DNA of 49,287 bases from positions 1 to 49,287 of the forward strand of contig JAFGEO010000125.1 in NCBI GenBank assembly GCA_016931575.1. The letters run 5' to 3'. Every line of letters begins with the position of its first letter. Position 1 is the first letter of the stretch. This DNA comes from Bacteroidales bacterium. GTDB lineage: Bacteria; Bacteroidota; Bacteroidia; Bacteroidales; UBA10428. Position numbers and translations under genes: made by a program. Of the stretch, positions 25,117 through 33,996 are shown in pieces. The notes under the pieces were generated by a model that ran no database searches, had not been told where the DNA came from, and was given only the letters and a program-made list of their open reading frames with translations.

Positions 25117-26474
25117 TGAAGCTCACCCTCATACATCCGGCCATTGGCAAGATCCCTGGCGAAAAGTACCTGCGGGCATGGCAGATGGAACCCCTTCCTG
25201 TTGCTATGATCGCAGCGTTAATCCCCGATGATTTTACCATCTCTTTCTGGGATGACCGCATGGAAGATATTCCCTGGGACGAGCCTGCCGACCTGGTATT
25301 GATGAGCGTGGAAACCTGCACGGCGAAACGTGCCTACCAGATCGCAACGGAATACCGACGAAGAAATGTACCTGTGATCATGGGCGGCTTTCACGCAACG
25401 CTGTGCCCTGAGGAAGTGATGGAATATGCTGACACTATCGTGGTGGGTGAAGCTGAGACCATCCTGGATGAGGTGTTGGAGGACTTCAGAAAAGGCAGTC
25501 TTAAGAATAGGTACGAAGGCCCCGACTGCCAGTTCGATCGCGAAATCATGCCGGACCGATCCATCTATGCCGGTAAAAATTACCTGAAAATTTCCCTGCT
25601 CGAATCAGGGCGCGGATGCAGATTCCGCTGCGAGTTTTGTTCCATTCATAACTTCTTCCGGGGAAAGCACCATTTCCGACCGGTGGATACCATCATTCAG
25701 GAGGTCCTGGAGCTAAAAAAACTTAAGCGACTGCTCTTTTTTGTGGATGATAACATTGTTGCCGACCAGGAATATGCTTCAGAATTATTTAAAGCCCTTA
25801 TCCCTCATAAACTCAAATGGGTAGGGCAGGCCGATATTACGATAGCAAAAAATCCGGAACTCCTGAAACTTATGTCCAGGAGCGGTTGCCAGGGTGTGCT
25901 GATCGGCTTTGAGAACCTCCGCCCTGAAAACCTGAAGGAGATGAAAAAAGGCCTGTTCCGGGACATCGAAGAACTCGGACAGGCGATAAGAACTATCCAC
26001 AGGAACGGGCTCAGGATTTACGGAACCTTTCTTTTCGGGTACGATCATGATAAGCCGGAGGACTTCGACCTTGTGCTGAAATTTTGCATCCGCAATAAGC
26101 TCTTCATGGTCGGTTTTAACCACCTGACCCCCTTTCCGGGAACACAGCTCTATGAAAGGCTCAAAAAAGAAAAGAAACTCCTCTACCCGGAATGGTGGTT
26201 GGAGGATTCCTATACCTACGGGCAAATACCTTTTCAGTCAACAATTCCCTATGACACCATTGAGGAAGAATGCCGCCGGATACGCTACAGGTTCTATGGC
26301 TTCCGGTCCATGCTGTTCAGGATGACCAACCGGACAAATATCAATTCCTGGCTCATGTTCCCTATGTACCTGACAATTAATACCATGCTTAGAAAAGATA
26401 CCCTGCAGCGAAAAAAGTTTCCGCTTGGGGACCTGGCATTCCGGGGGCAGCTGCTAAAAGTGAAACGCTCATAA
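25113..26474 (+). CDS. B12-binding-type radical SAM protein, copy 3
   Basis: 453 residues; the start has two consecutive ATGs (25113 and 25116), the first overlapping the stop of copy 2. The N-terminal domain has SFWDDRMEDIPWDEPADLVL and VIMGGFHATLCPEEVMEY, and the cluster motif is Cys169, Cys173, Cys176 (GRGCRFRCEFC). RLLFFVDDNIVADQ, IGFENLRPENL, LFGYDHDKPEDF and PFPGTQLYERLKKEKKLLYP are conserved across the four copies. It looks closest to copy 1 in the N-terminal half, suggesting a local duplication. The next gene follows after 7 bp. Confidence 0.9.
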   Translation: MMKLTLIHPAIGKIPGEKYLRAWQMEPLPVAMIAALIPDDFTISFWDDRMEDIPWDEPADLVLMSVETCTAKRAYQIATEYRRRNVPVIMGGFHATLCPEEVMEYADTIVVGEAETILDEVLEDFRKGSLKNRYEGPDCQFDREIMPDRSIYAGKNYLKISLLESGRGCRFRCEFCSIHNFFRGKHHFRPVDTIIQEVLELKKLKRLLFFVDDNIVADQEYASELFKALIPHKLKWVGQADITIAKNPELLKLMSRSGCQGVLIGFENLRPENLKEMKKGLFRDIEELGQAIRTIHRNGLRIYGTFLFGYDHDKPEDFDLVLKFCIRNKLFMVGFNHLTPFPGTQLYERLKKEKKLLYPEWWLEDSYTYGQIPFQSTIPYDTIEEECRRIRYRFYGFRSMLFRMTNRTNINSWLMFPMYLTINTMLRKDTLQRKKFPLGDLAFRGQLLKVKRS

Positions 26475-26481
26475 AAAAAGT

Positions 26482-27591
26482 ATGGATCTGGAAGCGCGCA
26501 TACTGACCCTGGAGGATACGGAAATGCTGAACGATTTCTACATAAAATCAGGAAGCGGGACCAGGATGAATATTAATCTTCACCTCGACCGGTCACCGGA
26601 TTTCCGGGAAGCTGTTTCCATTCATGGTTTTGACAACAAAGTCCTGGCGGTTATTGACCGGGACCGAGGACAAATTGCCACTGCCTGCATCGTCAGCCTG
26701 AGGCATTCCTATATCAGGGGATCTGCCTGCACAACCGGGTATATGTGTGGAATGAAAAGCCGCAGTGAATATGCCGGTACCCTCGCCTTTGCCCGGTTTA
26801 TGAAGCTTTTCAACGAATACTGGCAGGAAAATATGGCTGTATGCTGGATATTTTCCAGCTTCGCTGATAATCAGGTGCTCAATAATCTGATGCACAGAAA
26901 ACATCAGCTTTTCCCGGAAGTAAAGGTCCTCTCCCGGTATGTCACCCACCTGTTCAAACCTGCTGTGATACCCTACGCAGATCCGGATCACGGAACCATT
27001 AGCTGCAGGTATGCCCAACCAGAGGATGCAATAGCTCTGGGGAATTTTCTGAAAATAGCCTATCCGAAAAAAGAATTCAGCCAGGCAGATCATATCGATG
27101 AAATCTGGTCGGGAAAGGGGGAAATGAAAGGCTATAAGCTGACTGACATAGCCCTGGCATTCAGAGACGGTAAAATTGTTGGCACGGCCGGTTTATGGGA
27201 CCAGAGCAGCTACCGGCGCTGGTATGTTGAGGGATATTCTTGCGGGTACAGCCTGGGCAGGCCCCTGATCAACCTGCTTTCCCGGGTACGAAAGATGCCC
27301 GGTTTACCCGCCCCCGGACAGCTTATTCCTTACCGGCTGATCAGCACACTGTTCATTGAGAATGACGATCCGGGGATCTTTCTCAAACTGCTGAACTGTC
27401 TGAAGAAAAAGCTAAATGGCAATGAAATCCTTTCGCTGGGCTTGCCTGAGCATCATCCTTTTGCGAACCTTGTCGAAAGAAAAAGTTTCAGGCTCGAAAA
27501 TAACATCTACCTGGCCTATAAAAATTCAGAGACTGAACGAATGAGAGAAATTCAAGCGAACCATTTATATTTAGAACAGGGAAGCCTATGA
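26482..27591 (+). CDS. GNAT-like acyltransferase (two tandem GNAT-type halves)
   Basis: 369 residues. The N-terminal half begins DLEARILTLEDTEMLNDFYI, the typical opening of GNAT enzymes. A second similar opening appears near residue 172 (ISCRYAQPEDAIALGNFLKI), followed by ALAFRDGKIVGTAGLWDQ, the beta strand pair of a GNAT acyl-CoA fold. Two GNAT-like modules in tandem is therefore the best reading. Acyl-CoA or acyl-ACP transfer to an amine is the expected chemistry, but the donor and acceptor are unknown. It lies inside the radical SAM cluster, 7 bp after copy 3, and overlaps the next gene by 4 bp. Confidence 0.6.
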   Translation: MDLEARILTLEDTEMLNDFYIKSGSGTRMNINLHLDRSPDFREAVSIHGFDNKVLAVIDRDRGQIATACIVSLRHSYIRGSACTTGYMCGMKSRSEYAGTLAFARFMKLFNEYWQENMAVCWIFSSFADNQVLNNLMHRKHQLFPEVKVLSRYVTHLFKPAVIPYADPDHGTISCRYAQPEDAIALGNFLKIAYPKKEFSQADHIDEIWSGKGEMKGYKLTDIALAFRDGKIVGTAGLWDQSSYRRWYVEGYSCGYSLGRPLINLLSRVRKMPGLPAPGQLIPYRLISTLFIENDDPGIFLKLLNCLKKKLNGNEILSLGLPEHHPFANLVERKSFRLENNIYLAYKNSETERMREIQANHLYLEQGSL

Positions 27592-28301
27592 CCAACTTGC
27601 AGAGAGAAATCGTCAGCGTTCACGACCTGACCCCGGAACAAAAGGACAGCATGTACCAGTTAATGCACAACTATTACAGTCATGTGCACAGGGACAGCTT
27701 TGATCATGACCTGTCAGAAAAAAACTGGGTGCTTATGCTCCGGGAGGAGTCCGGACAAGAGATCGCAGGTTTTTCAACCCAGATGCTCTTCCCCTTCAGG
27801 CATCAGGGAAAAGAGCTTCGAATTTTATTTTCCGGAGATACCATCATCCGGAAGGAGCACTGGGGCAGCATGGCCCTGAGCCTCCTTTTCGGAGAGCTAA
27901 TGATCAGGATCCTGAAAGAGTTTGGGGAGCATGAATTATACTGGTTGTTAATCTCCAAGGGACTTCGAACCTATAAATACCTCCCGGCATTCTTCCTCGA
28001 ATATTATCCCTGCAGTAAATGTCCCACACCCCCCGAAATTCAGGAACTGATGCATGCCCTGGGTATCTTTAAGTTTGCGGATTCCTACTCCCCGGAAAAG
28101 GGGATTATCCTGGCAGACCGGGAAGGGCAATACCTGAAACCCGAGTACCATGCAGATGCAAAACCTTCCAAACCCCATGAGGTGTTCTTCTACAAAGCGA
28201 ATCCCGGCTATATCCGGGGCGATGAACTCCTGTGCCTGACCCGTTTGTCCCTTGACAACATCAATCCTTTCATTAAACGACAAATCAGTAAATACCAATG
28301 A
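27588..28301 (+). CDS. GNAT-fold-like protein of unknown substrate
   Basis: 237 residues with no firm family assignment. LMLREESGQEIAGFSTQMLF, then LRILFSGDTIIRKEHWGSM and LSLLFGELMIRILKE follow the order of GNAT strands and the CoA-contacting turn (RKEHWGSMA), so a divergent acyltransferase is plausible. A Cys-x-x-Cys (CSKC) lies near residue 143-146 and could bind metal. Both ends overlap neighbours by 4 bp (ATGA), so it is an integral part of the cluster. The alternative is a structural or adaptor protein without catalysis. Confidence 0.45.
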   Translation: MTNLQREIVSVHDLTPEQKDSMYQLMHNYYSHVHRDSFDHDLSEKNWVLMLREESGQEIAGFSTQMLFPFRHQGKELRILFSGDTIIRKEHWGSMALSLLFGELMIRILKEFGEHELYWLLISKGLRTYKYLPAFFLEYYPCSKCPTPPEIQELMHALGIFKFADSYSPEKGIILADREGQYLKPEYHADAKPSKPHEVFFYKANPGYIRGDELLCLTRLSLDNINPFIKRQISKYQ

Positions 28302-29935
28302 GTACCCTTCCAGCCATAGCAAACCGGCTTTTCATGGTGCTCAACCGCAGGGCATACAAGAAGCTGACAAAATCCTGCCGGCACCCGGAACAGGTACAGG
28401 AGCGATTGCTCAGATCTATTCTCAAAAAGAACCGTCACAGCCGGTTTGGTCTGCTTCATAACTTTCGGAACATCAGGAACTATGCCGACTACCACCACGA
28501 AGTTCCCCTGAGCAGTTACGATGATTACCAGGATGCCATTTACCAGTCGGCCCAGGGCGAAAAGCATCTTCTCTGCCATGATCCCATTCATTACTTTGCC
28601 ATCTCCAGCGGGACCACTGCCGCATCTAAACTCATTCCCTTCACTGCTTCCCTGAAATCAGAATTCAACCGGGCGATCAATCCATGGATCTATAACCTCC
28701 TCGATACCTATAAAGGTATCAGGGGCGGAAAACAATTCTGGATCATCACCCCCTCAACCCTTCCTGACCACCTGCCTGAAAGTGTTATCCCTATTGGTTT
28801 TGAGAAAGACCGTGATTATTTTGGAAAGCTTCAGCGGTTTCTGATCGGGACGGTTATGCTGCTGCCGGAAGAGATCAAAAATATCCGTAGCAGCGAAAAT
28901 TATTTTTACCTCATTTCCTGGTTTCTGCTAAAGGAGAAAAACCTGCGTCTCATCTCCATCTGGAATCCCAGCCTGCTTTTATGGATCATGCACTACCTGA
29001 ACACCAACTATGCAGCATTGTGCGCAGATATTGCAGGCGGAAAAATCAGGCTCCCGAAACCCGATGAACCTGGCGACCGGAAACTGGCCGACAACTATGC
29101 CCGGAGGGATGTCAAACGGGGGGAATTCCTCATGTCGGTTGGCTCTGCATCACCCGAAAACATTTCACTGATCTGGCCAAGGTTAAAATTAATCAGTAGT
29201 TGGGCCGATGCCTGGGCAGGGGAACTTATCCCTGATCTGAAATCACTTTTCCCGGGCATAAGCATTCAGGGTAAAGGACTGCTTATGACCGAAGGAGTGA
29301 TCAGTATTCCACATACCAGACTTCCCGATCCCTTATTGACAGTGAACTGCCAGTTCTATGAGTTCCGGCATCCGGGGGATAATCAGACTTACCTGGCTCA
29401 TGAGCTGAATGACGGGGATGAATATGAAGTAATTATTACCACTTCCGGAGGGTTCTACCGGTATAAAACCGATGATATCATCCGGGTCAAAGGCTTTTTC
29501 AGGAATACGCCGATGATTGAGTTTATCGGTAAGCAGAATGTGGTCTCCGACCTCTGCGGGGAGAAGCTCCATGAAAATTTCATTGCTAATATCCTGCACG
29601 AACTGTCGCATAAATACCTGAATGGCGAACGGTATATGTTCCTGGCTCCGGCGAAAAGAGAAAACCGATGGTCCTATACCCTGTACCTGGAAGTTCACCC
29701 TGACGAGCTGACTCCATATGAAAATGAACTGTGTAAAGAACTTGACATGCTCCTCAAAAAAAATTATCACTATAAACATTGCAGAAGGATGCAGCAGCTG
29801 GATTCCCCGCGGATCCACTTCCTGAATGAAGAAAGTTGCCTGAAAAGTCAAAAGCTGCGGCTGGGCGAACGACCATCTGGCACAAAAAAGCTAAACTACC
29901 TCGAAACAGCACTTATCAATCCGGACACCTTATAG
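28298..29935 (+). CDS. GH3-family acyl-adenylating amide synthetase
   Basis: 545 residues. Members of this ANL-superfamily branch activate a carboxylic acid with ATP and join it to an amino group, often of an amino acid. The ATP motif SSGTTAASK is at about 103-111. GLLMTEGVISIP matches the second nucleotide motif, and FYRYKTDDIIRVKGFF followed by MIEFIGKQN is the third. Usual bacterial GH3 proteins are 500-560 residues, so it is full length. The start overlaps the GNAT-like gene by 4 bp, and a fourth radical SAM gene begins 9 bp after the stop. The context suggests that it makes an amide or activates an acid that the radical SAM enzymes modify; this is inference. Confidence 0.88.
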   Translation: MSTLPAIANRLFMVLNRRAYKKLTKSCRHPEQVQERLLRSILKKNRHSRFGLLHNFRNIRNYADYHHEVPLSSYDDYQDAIYQSAQGEKHLLCHDPIHYFAISSGTTAASKLIPFTASLKSEFNRAINPWIYNLLDTYKGIRGGKQFWIITPSTLPDHLPESVIPIGFEKDRDYFGKLQRFLIGTVMLLPEEIKNIRSSENYFYLISWFLLKEKNLRLISIWNPSLLLWIMHYLNTNYAALCADIAGGKIRLPKPDEPGDRKLADNYARRDVKRGEFLMSVGSASPENISLIWPRLKLISSWADAWAGELIPDLKSLFPGISIQGKGLLMTEGVISIPHTRLPDPLLTVNCQFYEFRHPGDNQTYLAHELNDGDEYEVIITTSGGFYRYKTDDIIRVKGFFRNTPMIEFIGKQNVVSDLCGEKLHENFIANILHELSHKYLNGERYMFLAPAKRENRWSYTLYLEVHPDELTPYENELCKELDMLLKKNYHYKHCRRMQQLDSPRIHFLNEESCLKSQKLRLGERPSGTKKLNYLETALINPDTL

Positions 29936-29944
29936 AACAAAGCT

Positions 29945-31258
29945 ATGACAAAGAAAATGCTCATCATACTGCCTGAAGCCAGGATACACAAGCTCTCCCT
30001 GGGTCTCTTCAGGATGTCATTCAGGGAAGCTCCCTTAACCGCAACAACACTGGCAGCCATGGTGCCGGAGGAACATAACTTTGAAATTACCTGCTGCGAT
30101 GAAAATGTTCAGAAGCTTCCCCTGCACAGGAATTTTGACCTGGTAGCTATCAGCATCCTTACCGGAACAGCCGATCGGGGTTACGAACTTGCAGACTATT
30201 TCAGGTCAAAGGGATCCACGGTCGTTATCGGCGGTGTCCATGCCACACTGATGCCGGAAGAAGCCTCCCTGCATGCCGATGCGCTGGTTTCAGGATTTAG
30301 TGAACACACCTGGCCGCAACTCCTCAGGGATTACTCGGAAGGTAAGCTGAAGGCCCTGTATAAGGATATGGTTCAGCATTATAAAGAGAGTCCCGTTCCG
30401 AGGCGGGACCTCCAGAAAAACCGCCGGTATGGGGTTCCCAATGTCGTCAGTGCGACGCGTGGCTGTAAAAATAATTGCGATTTCTGTTCGGTGCCTGCCG
30501 CAGGCTTTGGCTGGCAAACACGCCCTGTGGGACAGGTGATCGATGAAATCAGGCAGATCCGCTCCGGACGCATTGTCTTCAATGACGTGAGTATGGGAGA
30601 AGATATGGAGTATTTCAAAAGCCTGCTGCGGGCACTGATACCGCTGAAAAAGCGCTGGGGGGGACTGGTTTCCACTAAGGTATTTAAGGACCCTGAGATT
30701 ATCGACCTGCTGGCAAAAAGCGGATGTGTCTACTTACTGATCGGCTTTGAATCCCTGAACGATTACTCCCTGAGCTCCATTAAAAAAGGTTTTAACAAGT
30801 ACGACGACTACCTGAACATCATTAAGGCACTGCACTCCATCGGGGTAGTGATCATGGGCTGCTTCATTTTCGGTTTTGATGAAGATGACCGGGACATTTT
30901 CAAAAAGACAGTTGATTTCGTAAATGCAAACGAACTGGATATTCCGCGCTACGCCCTCTACACCCCCTATCCGGGAACGGACTTGTTCCACCGCTTTGAA
31001 AAAGAAGGACGGCTCCTGCACAAACACTGGCACCACTACGACACCCAGCATGTAGTATTTAAACCTAAACTCCTTAGCCCTGAAGAACTGGATGAAGGGT
31101 TTAAATGGGCATACCGGCAAACATTTACCGTGTCCTCCTCCCTTAAGAGAACCATCCATACCGGAAAAAATTTCTTTATCACCTTTGGTGGTAACCTCGC
31201 TTATAAAATCTACATCCACCGCCTGATGAAAGAGAAAAACCGCATCCTGTTTGAATGA
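29945..31258 (+). CDS. B12-binding-type radical SAM protein, copy 4
   Basis: 437 residues. The N-terminal domain differs somewhat from copies 1-3 (CCDENVQKLPLHRNFDLVAI, then VVIGGVHATLMPEEASLHA). Its cluster motif is Cys174, Cys178, Cys181 (TRGCKNNCDFC). The core shows IVFNDVSMGEDMEY in place of the FFVDDN segment of the other copies, then LIGFESLNDYSLSSIKKGFN, FIFGFDEDDRDIF and YPGTDLFHRFEKEGRLL. It is the most divergent of the four and so may act on a different position or substrate. It ends the run; the next gene is a separate lipoprotein 87 bp away. Confidence 0.9.
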   Translation: MTKKMLIILPEARIHKLSLGLFRMSFREAPLTATTLAAMVPEEHNFEITCCDENVQKLPLHRNFDLVAISILTGTADRGYELADYFRSKGSTVVIGGVHATLMPEEASLHADALVSGFSEHTWPQLLRDYSEGKLKALYKDMVQHYKESPVPRRDLQKNRRYGVPNVVSATRGCKNNCDFCSVPAAGFGWQTRPVGQVIDEIRQIRSGRIVFNDVSMGEDMEYFKSLLRALIPLKKRWGGLVSTKVFKDPEIIDLLAKSGCVYLLIGFESLNDYSLSSIKKGFNKYDDYLNIIKALHSIGVVIMGCFIFGFDEDDRDIFKKTVDFVNANELDIPRYALYTPYPGTDLFHRFEKEGRLLHKHWHHYDTQHVVFKPKLLSPEELDEGFKWAYRQTFTVSSSLKRTIHTGKNFFITFGGNLAYKIYIHRLMKEKNRILFE

Positions 31259-31345
31259 TTTAAGTGACTTTAGCCAAAAAAGAAGAAAGGCAAGCAACCA
31301 ATTCACAGCTTCCGGCATCTACCTGTTAAACTAATAAATAATGCT

Positions 31346-31870
31346 ATGAAAATCCGGCCATATCTTTTTACCTTAACGGCTCTGCTGCTGATTCTATGGA
31401 TTTCCTGTGACACTCCAACCATAGGTCCCGGAATTATCGAAGGGGAGCTGGTGGACCATTCCGAATGTAAGTTGAGCAAGTCGGCCCTGGAAGGTACCGA
31501 AACCCCCGACACCCTGAGCTGTGTTGAATATTCCTACGATGCATCAACCAGGATATTGACCCTCAGGCATATAAACGCTGCCTTCAACTGCTGTCCCGGA
31601 GAGCTCGGCTGCATCATCAGTGAAGAGGAGAATGTGATAAGCATCCGGGAAACCGAGGAAGCGCCCATGTGCGACTGCAATTGCCTTTACGACCTGGAGA
31701 TAAGCATTTCGGGCGTGGAAAAAGACAGCTATACCATAGAAATAGACGAGCTTTATATACCCGAAGAAAACGATCTGAGTTTCGGCATCAACCTTAAACA
31801 AAAGACAGAAGGTTCAGTATGTGTTGTAAGAAAGGTGTACCCCTGGGGCCTTAATTCATTAGTAGACTGA
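31346..31870 (+). CDS. Cys-rich hypothetical lipoprotein
   Basis: 174 residues. A signal ends in LWISC with Cys21 lipidated. The mature domain is a beta-rich fold with two conspicuous cysteine clusters, FNCCPGELGC and MCDCNCLYDLEISISG; the same combination recurs in other small Bacteroidota lipoproteins that I recall only as uncharacterised. The cysteines may form disulfides or bind metal in the periplasm. It is followed by a strong terminator at 31937, so it is likely a monocistronic unit or the tail of the radical SAM transcript. Confidence 0.72.
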   Translation: MKIRPYLFTLTALLLILWISCDTPTIGPGIIEGELVDHSECKLSKSALEGTETPDTLSCVEYSYDASTRILTLRHINAAFNCCPGELGCIISEEENVISIRETEEAPMCDCNCLYDLEISISGVEKDSYTIEIDELYIPEENDLSFGINLKQKTEGSVCVVRKVYPWGLNSLVD

Positions 31871-31936
31871 ACCCTCCCAAAAAACCATCTGACAATAAAT
31901 TGTTTTCCTGATCTACAGGACGTTTTGATATCCCAG

Positions 31937-31970
31937 ATCCCCCTGCATAAACTGCAGGGGGATTATTTTA
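31937..31970 (+). terminator. Strong Rho-independent terminator
   Basis: A perfect 11-bp inverted repeat, atccccctgca/tgcagggggat (31937-31947 and 31953-31963), with a 5-nt loop is followed by tatttta. It sits 66 bp after the lipoprotein stop and closes the transcript before the carotenoid genes. Confidence 0.88.
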
Positions 31971-32058
31971 CCGGTATATGATCCCCCATAATTTGTATCT
32001 TGCCCCTAAAATCCGATTACCGGCCCCTCCATAGGCCTGTCAAAAACATACCAGCCTG

Positions 32059-32334
32059 ATGAACAAAGACCTTGACAAAATGAGCGCTGAAGAATTGAGC
32101 TTACTCTTCCCAATTCTGCTTTGCTCTCCCGATCCCGAGTGGAAACATCGCTACCTTACAATGGAAAGACAGATCAGGGATGCTTTTTCTGCGGGACAAA
32201 TTGTTGCCCTGGATCATATCGGAAGTACTGCCATTCCCGGTTTAATCAGTAAGCCCACCATCGACATCCTCCTCCAGGTGGCTAAACACACTCCTGATCA
32301 GGACATTATCAGAAATCTGAAAAACCTCCGTTAA
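32059..32334 (+). pseudogene. Truncated GrpB-family protein
   Basis: 91 residues matching the N-terminal half of the GrpB family (nucleotidyltransferase-like fold, normally about 160-180 residues). DHIGSTAIPGLISKPTIDIL is the family signature. The frame stops at 32334 just where the next conserved segment would begin. The 150 bp that follow show no GrpB C-terminal motif in any forward frame, so the 3' half appears lost. A short functional domain cannot be excluded. Confidence 0.7.
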
Positions 32335-32484
32335 CCGACCATTCTTTATGGTTCGCCGAATAATATGGGAGCATGATTCGATATGAATCGTATTTTTATC
32401 GGGATTTTTAGGAATGAATTTTGAGTATTAGCCAATGATCGTATCAAAAGCACTAAGTCAACGTTCATTCAGAGACCTAAAAGA

Positions 32485-33996
32485 ATGATCAAGCAGACCA
32501 TGACAGAGAAGAAGAAAGTAGTCGTAATCGGTTCAGGAATCGGAGGTTTATCCACGGCAATCTACCTGGCGCGAAATGGATACGAGGTAAGTGTGTTTGA
32601 AAAGAACAGCTTTATCGGGGGACGTTGCAGCCACCTGGTACAGGAGGAGCACCGTTTCGACCTGGGGGCCACCCTCCTGATGATCCCTGATATTTACGAC
32701 CGGGCCTTTAAAGCCATGGGTAAGAATATGTTCGAAGAGATGCAACTTAAGCGTATCGATCCGGTCTATAGGGTTGTCTATGCCAATGGAAAGGAACTGC
32801 GCTTTACCAGGGATCTGGAAAAGATGAAAGCCCAGCTTGAGGATATCGAACCAGGCAGTGCAGAAAAATTCCTGAGGTTCATGGATGAAAGTATCCAAAA
32901 TTACCGGATCTCTATGAAGGCGGTTATTGAGAAAAATTACTATTCGGCATACGATTTTTTTAATCCGAAGACCTTATCCATCCTGCTGAAGGTAAAGGCA
33001 CTCCGGAACCATTACAAACTGGCGTCACAGCATTTTAAAAGTGACATCCTGCGCAGTGCGTTTACATTTCAGAACATCTATGTCGGTCAGAATCCTTTCC
33101 AGGCCTCGGCCGTTTTTGCTATGCTCCCTTTCCTTGAAATTACCGAAGGTGTTTATTTCCCTGTAGGAGGGATGTATGAAGTGATCCGTACCATGCTCGA
33201 TACCTGCAAAGAGTTGAATATCCCCGTACATACCAACGCAGCCGTAAAGGAGATCCCTGTAACAAAAAACCGGGTGAAAGGCATTAAGCTGAAGGACGGC
33301 AGTTTTCATGGAGCCGACATTGTGGTATCCAACGCCGACCTTCCCTATGTATACCAGGAATTGTTACCCAAAGAAGACATTCCCTCCAGGATGAAGCGAC
33401 TGAGGTACACCTGTTCAGCGGTGGTCTTCCACTGGGGCATGGATAAATCGTACCCCGAATTACTGCAACACAATGTATTTGTGGCTGAGCAATACAAAAA
33501 AAGCATCGATGCGGTTTTTAACGGGGATGTCTTCCACTCCGATTTCAGCTTTTACCTGCATTCACCTGTGAAGAATGATCCGACAGCCGCCCCGGCGGGC
33601 CAGGATTCGATCTCTGTGATTGTTCCCATTTCCAACATGAAATCTGCCCTGAACTCAAATTGGCAGGATATCCGTGAACATGTCCGGGAGATCGTATTCA
33701 GGAGACTGGAAATGGAAGGACTGACAGATTTCCGGAAACATATCAAATTCGAGAAATGCTTTACACAAAACGCGTGGAAAAGTATATTTAATTTATCCGA
33801 GGGTGGCACCTTTGGAAGCCTGAACCATGATATTTTTCAGATGGGGTATATGCGACCGGGAAATCAGCATAAAAAATTCAGAAACCTCTATTTTGTAGGA
33901 GGAAGTACACACCCCGGAAACGGAGTACCCATGGCATTGATTTCCGCGCGGCTGACAACAGAAAAGATTATCAAAACCAACAAACCAAAAACCTGA
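32485..33996 (+). CDS. crtI: Phytoene desaturase (CrtI-type)
   Basis: 503 residues, normal for CrtI. The FAD-binding start VVVIGSGIGGLSTAIYLARN with a following acidic strand end (VSVFEKN) and FIGGRC are clear. The C-terminal second FAD signature reads LYFVGGSTHPGNGVPMALIS. It desaturates a C40 (or C30) carotene precursor at the membrane. The substrate depends on the partner synthase encoded directly downstream; the stop and the next ATG overlap (TGATG). No geranylgeranyl-PP synthase, cyclase or ketolase gene is in the window, so only the core of a carotenoid pathway is visible. ATG 32485 is used; the internal ATG at 32500 is an alternative. Confidence 0.95.
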   Translation: MIKQTMTEKKKVVVIGSGIGGLSTAIYLARNGYEVSVFEKNSFIGGRCSHLVQEEHRFDLGATLLMIPDIYDRAFKAMGKNMFEEMQLKRIDPVYRVVYANGKELRFTRDLEKMKAQLEDIEPGSAEKFLRFMDESIQNYRISMKAVIEKNYYSAYDFFNPKTLSILLKVKALRNHYKLASQHFKSDILRSAFTFQNIYVGQNPFQASAVFAMLPFLEITEGVYFPVGGMYEVIRTMLDTCKELNIPVHTNAAVKEIPVTKNRVKGIKLKDGSFHGADIVVSNADLPYVYQELLPKEDIPSRMKRLRYTCSAVVFHWGMDKSYPELLQHNVFVAEQYKKSIDAVFNGDVFHSDFSFYLHSPVKNDPTAAPAGQDSISVIVPISNMKSALNSNWQDIREHVREIVFRRLEMEGLTDFRKHIKFEKCFTQNAWKSIFNLSEGGTFGSLNHDIFQMGYMRPGNQHKKFRNLYFVGGSTHPGNGVPMALISARLTTEKIIKTNKPKT

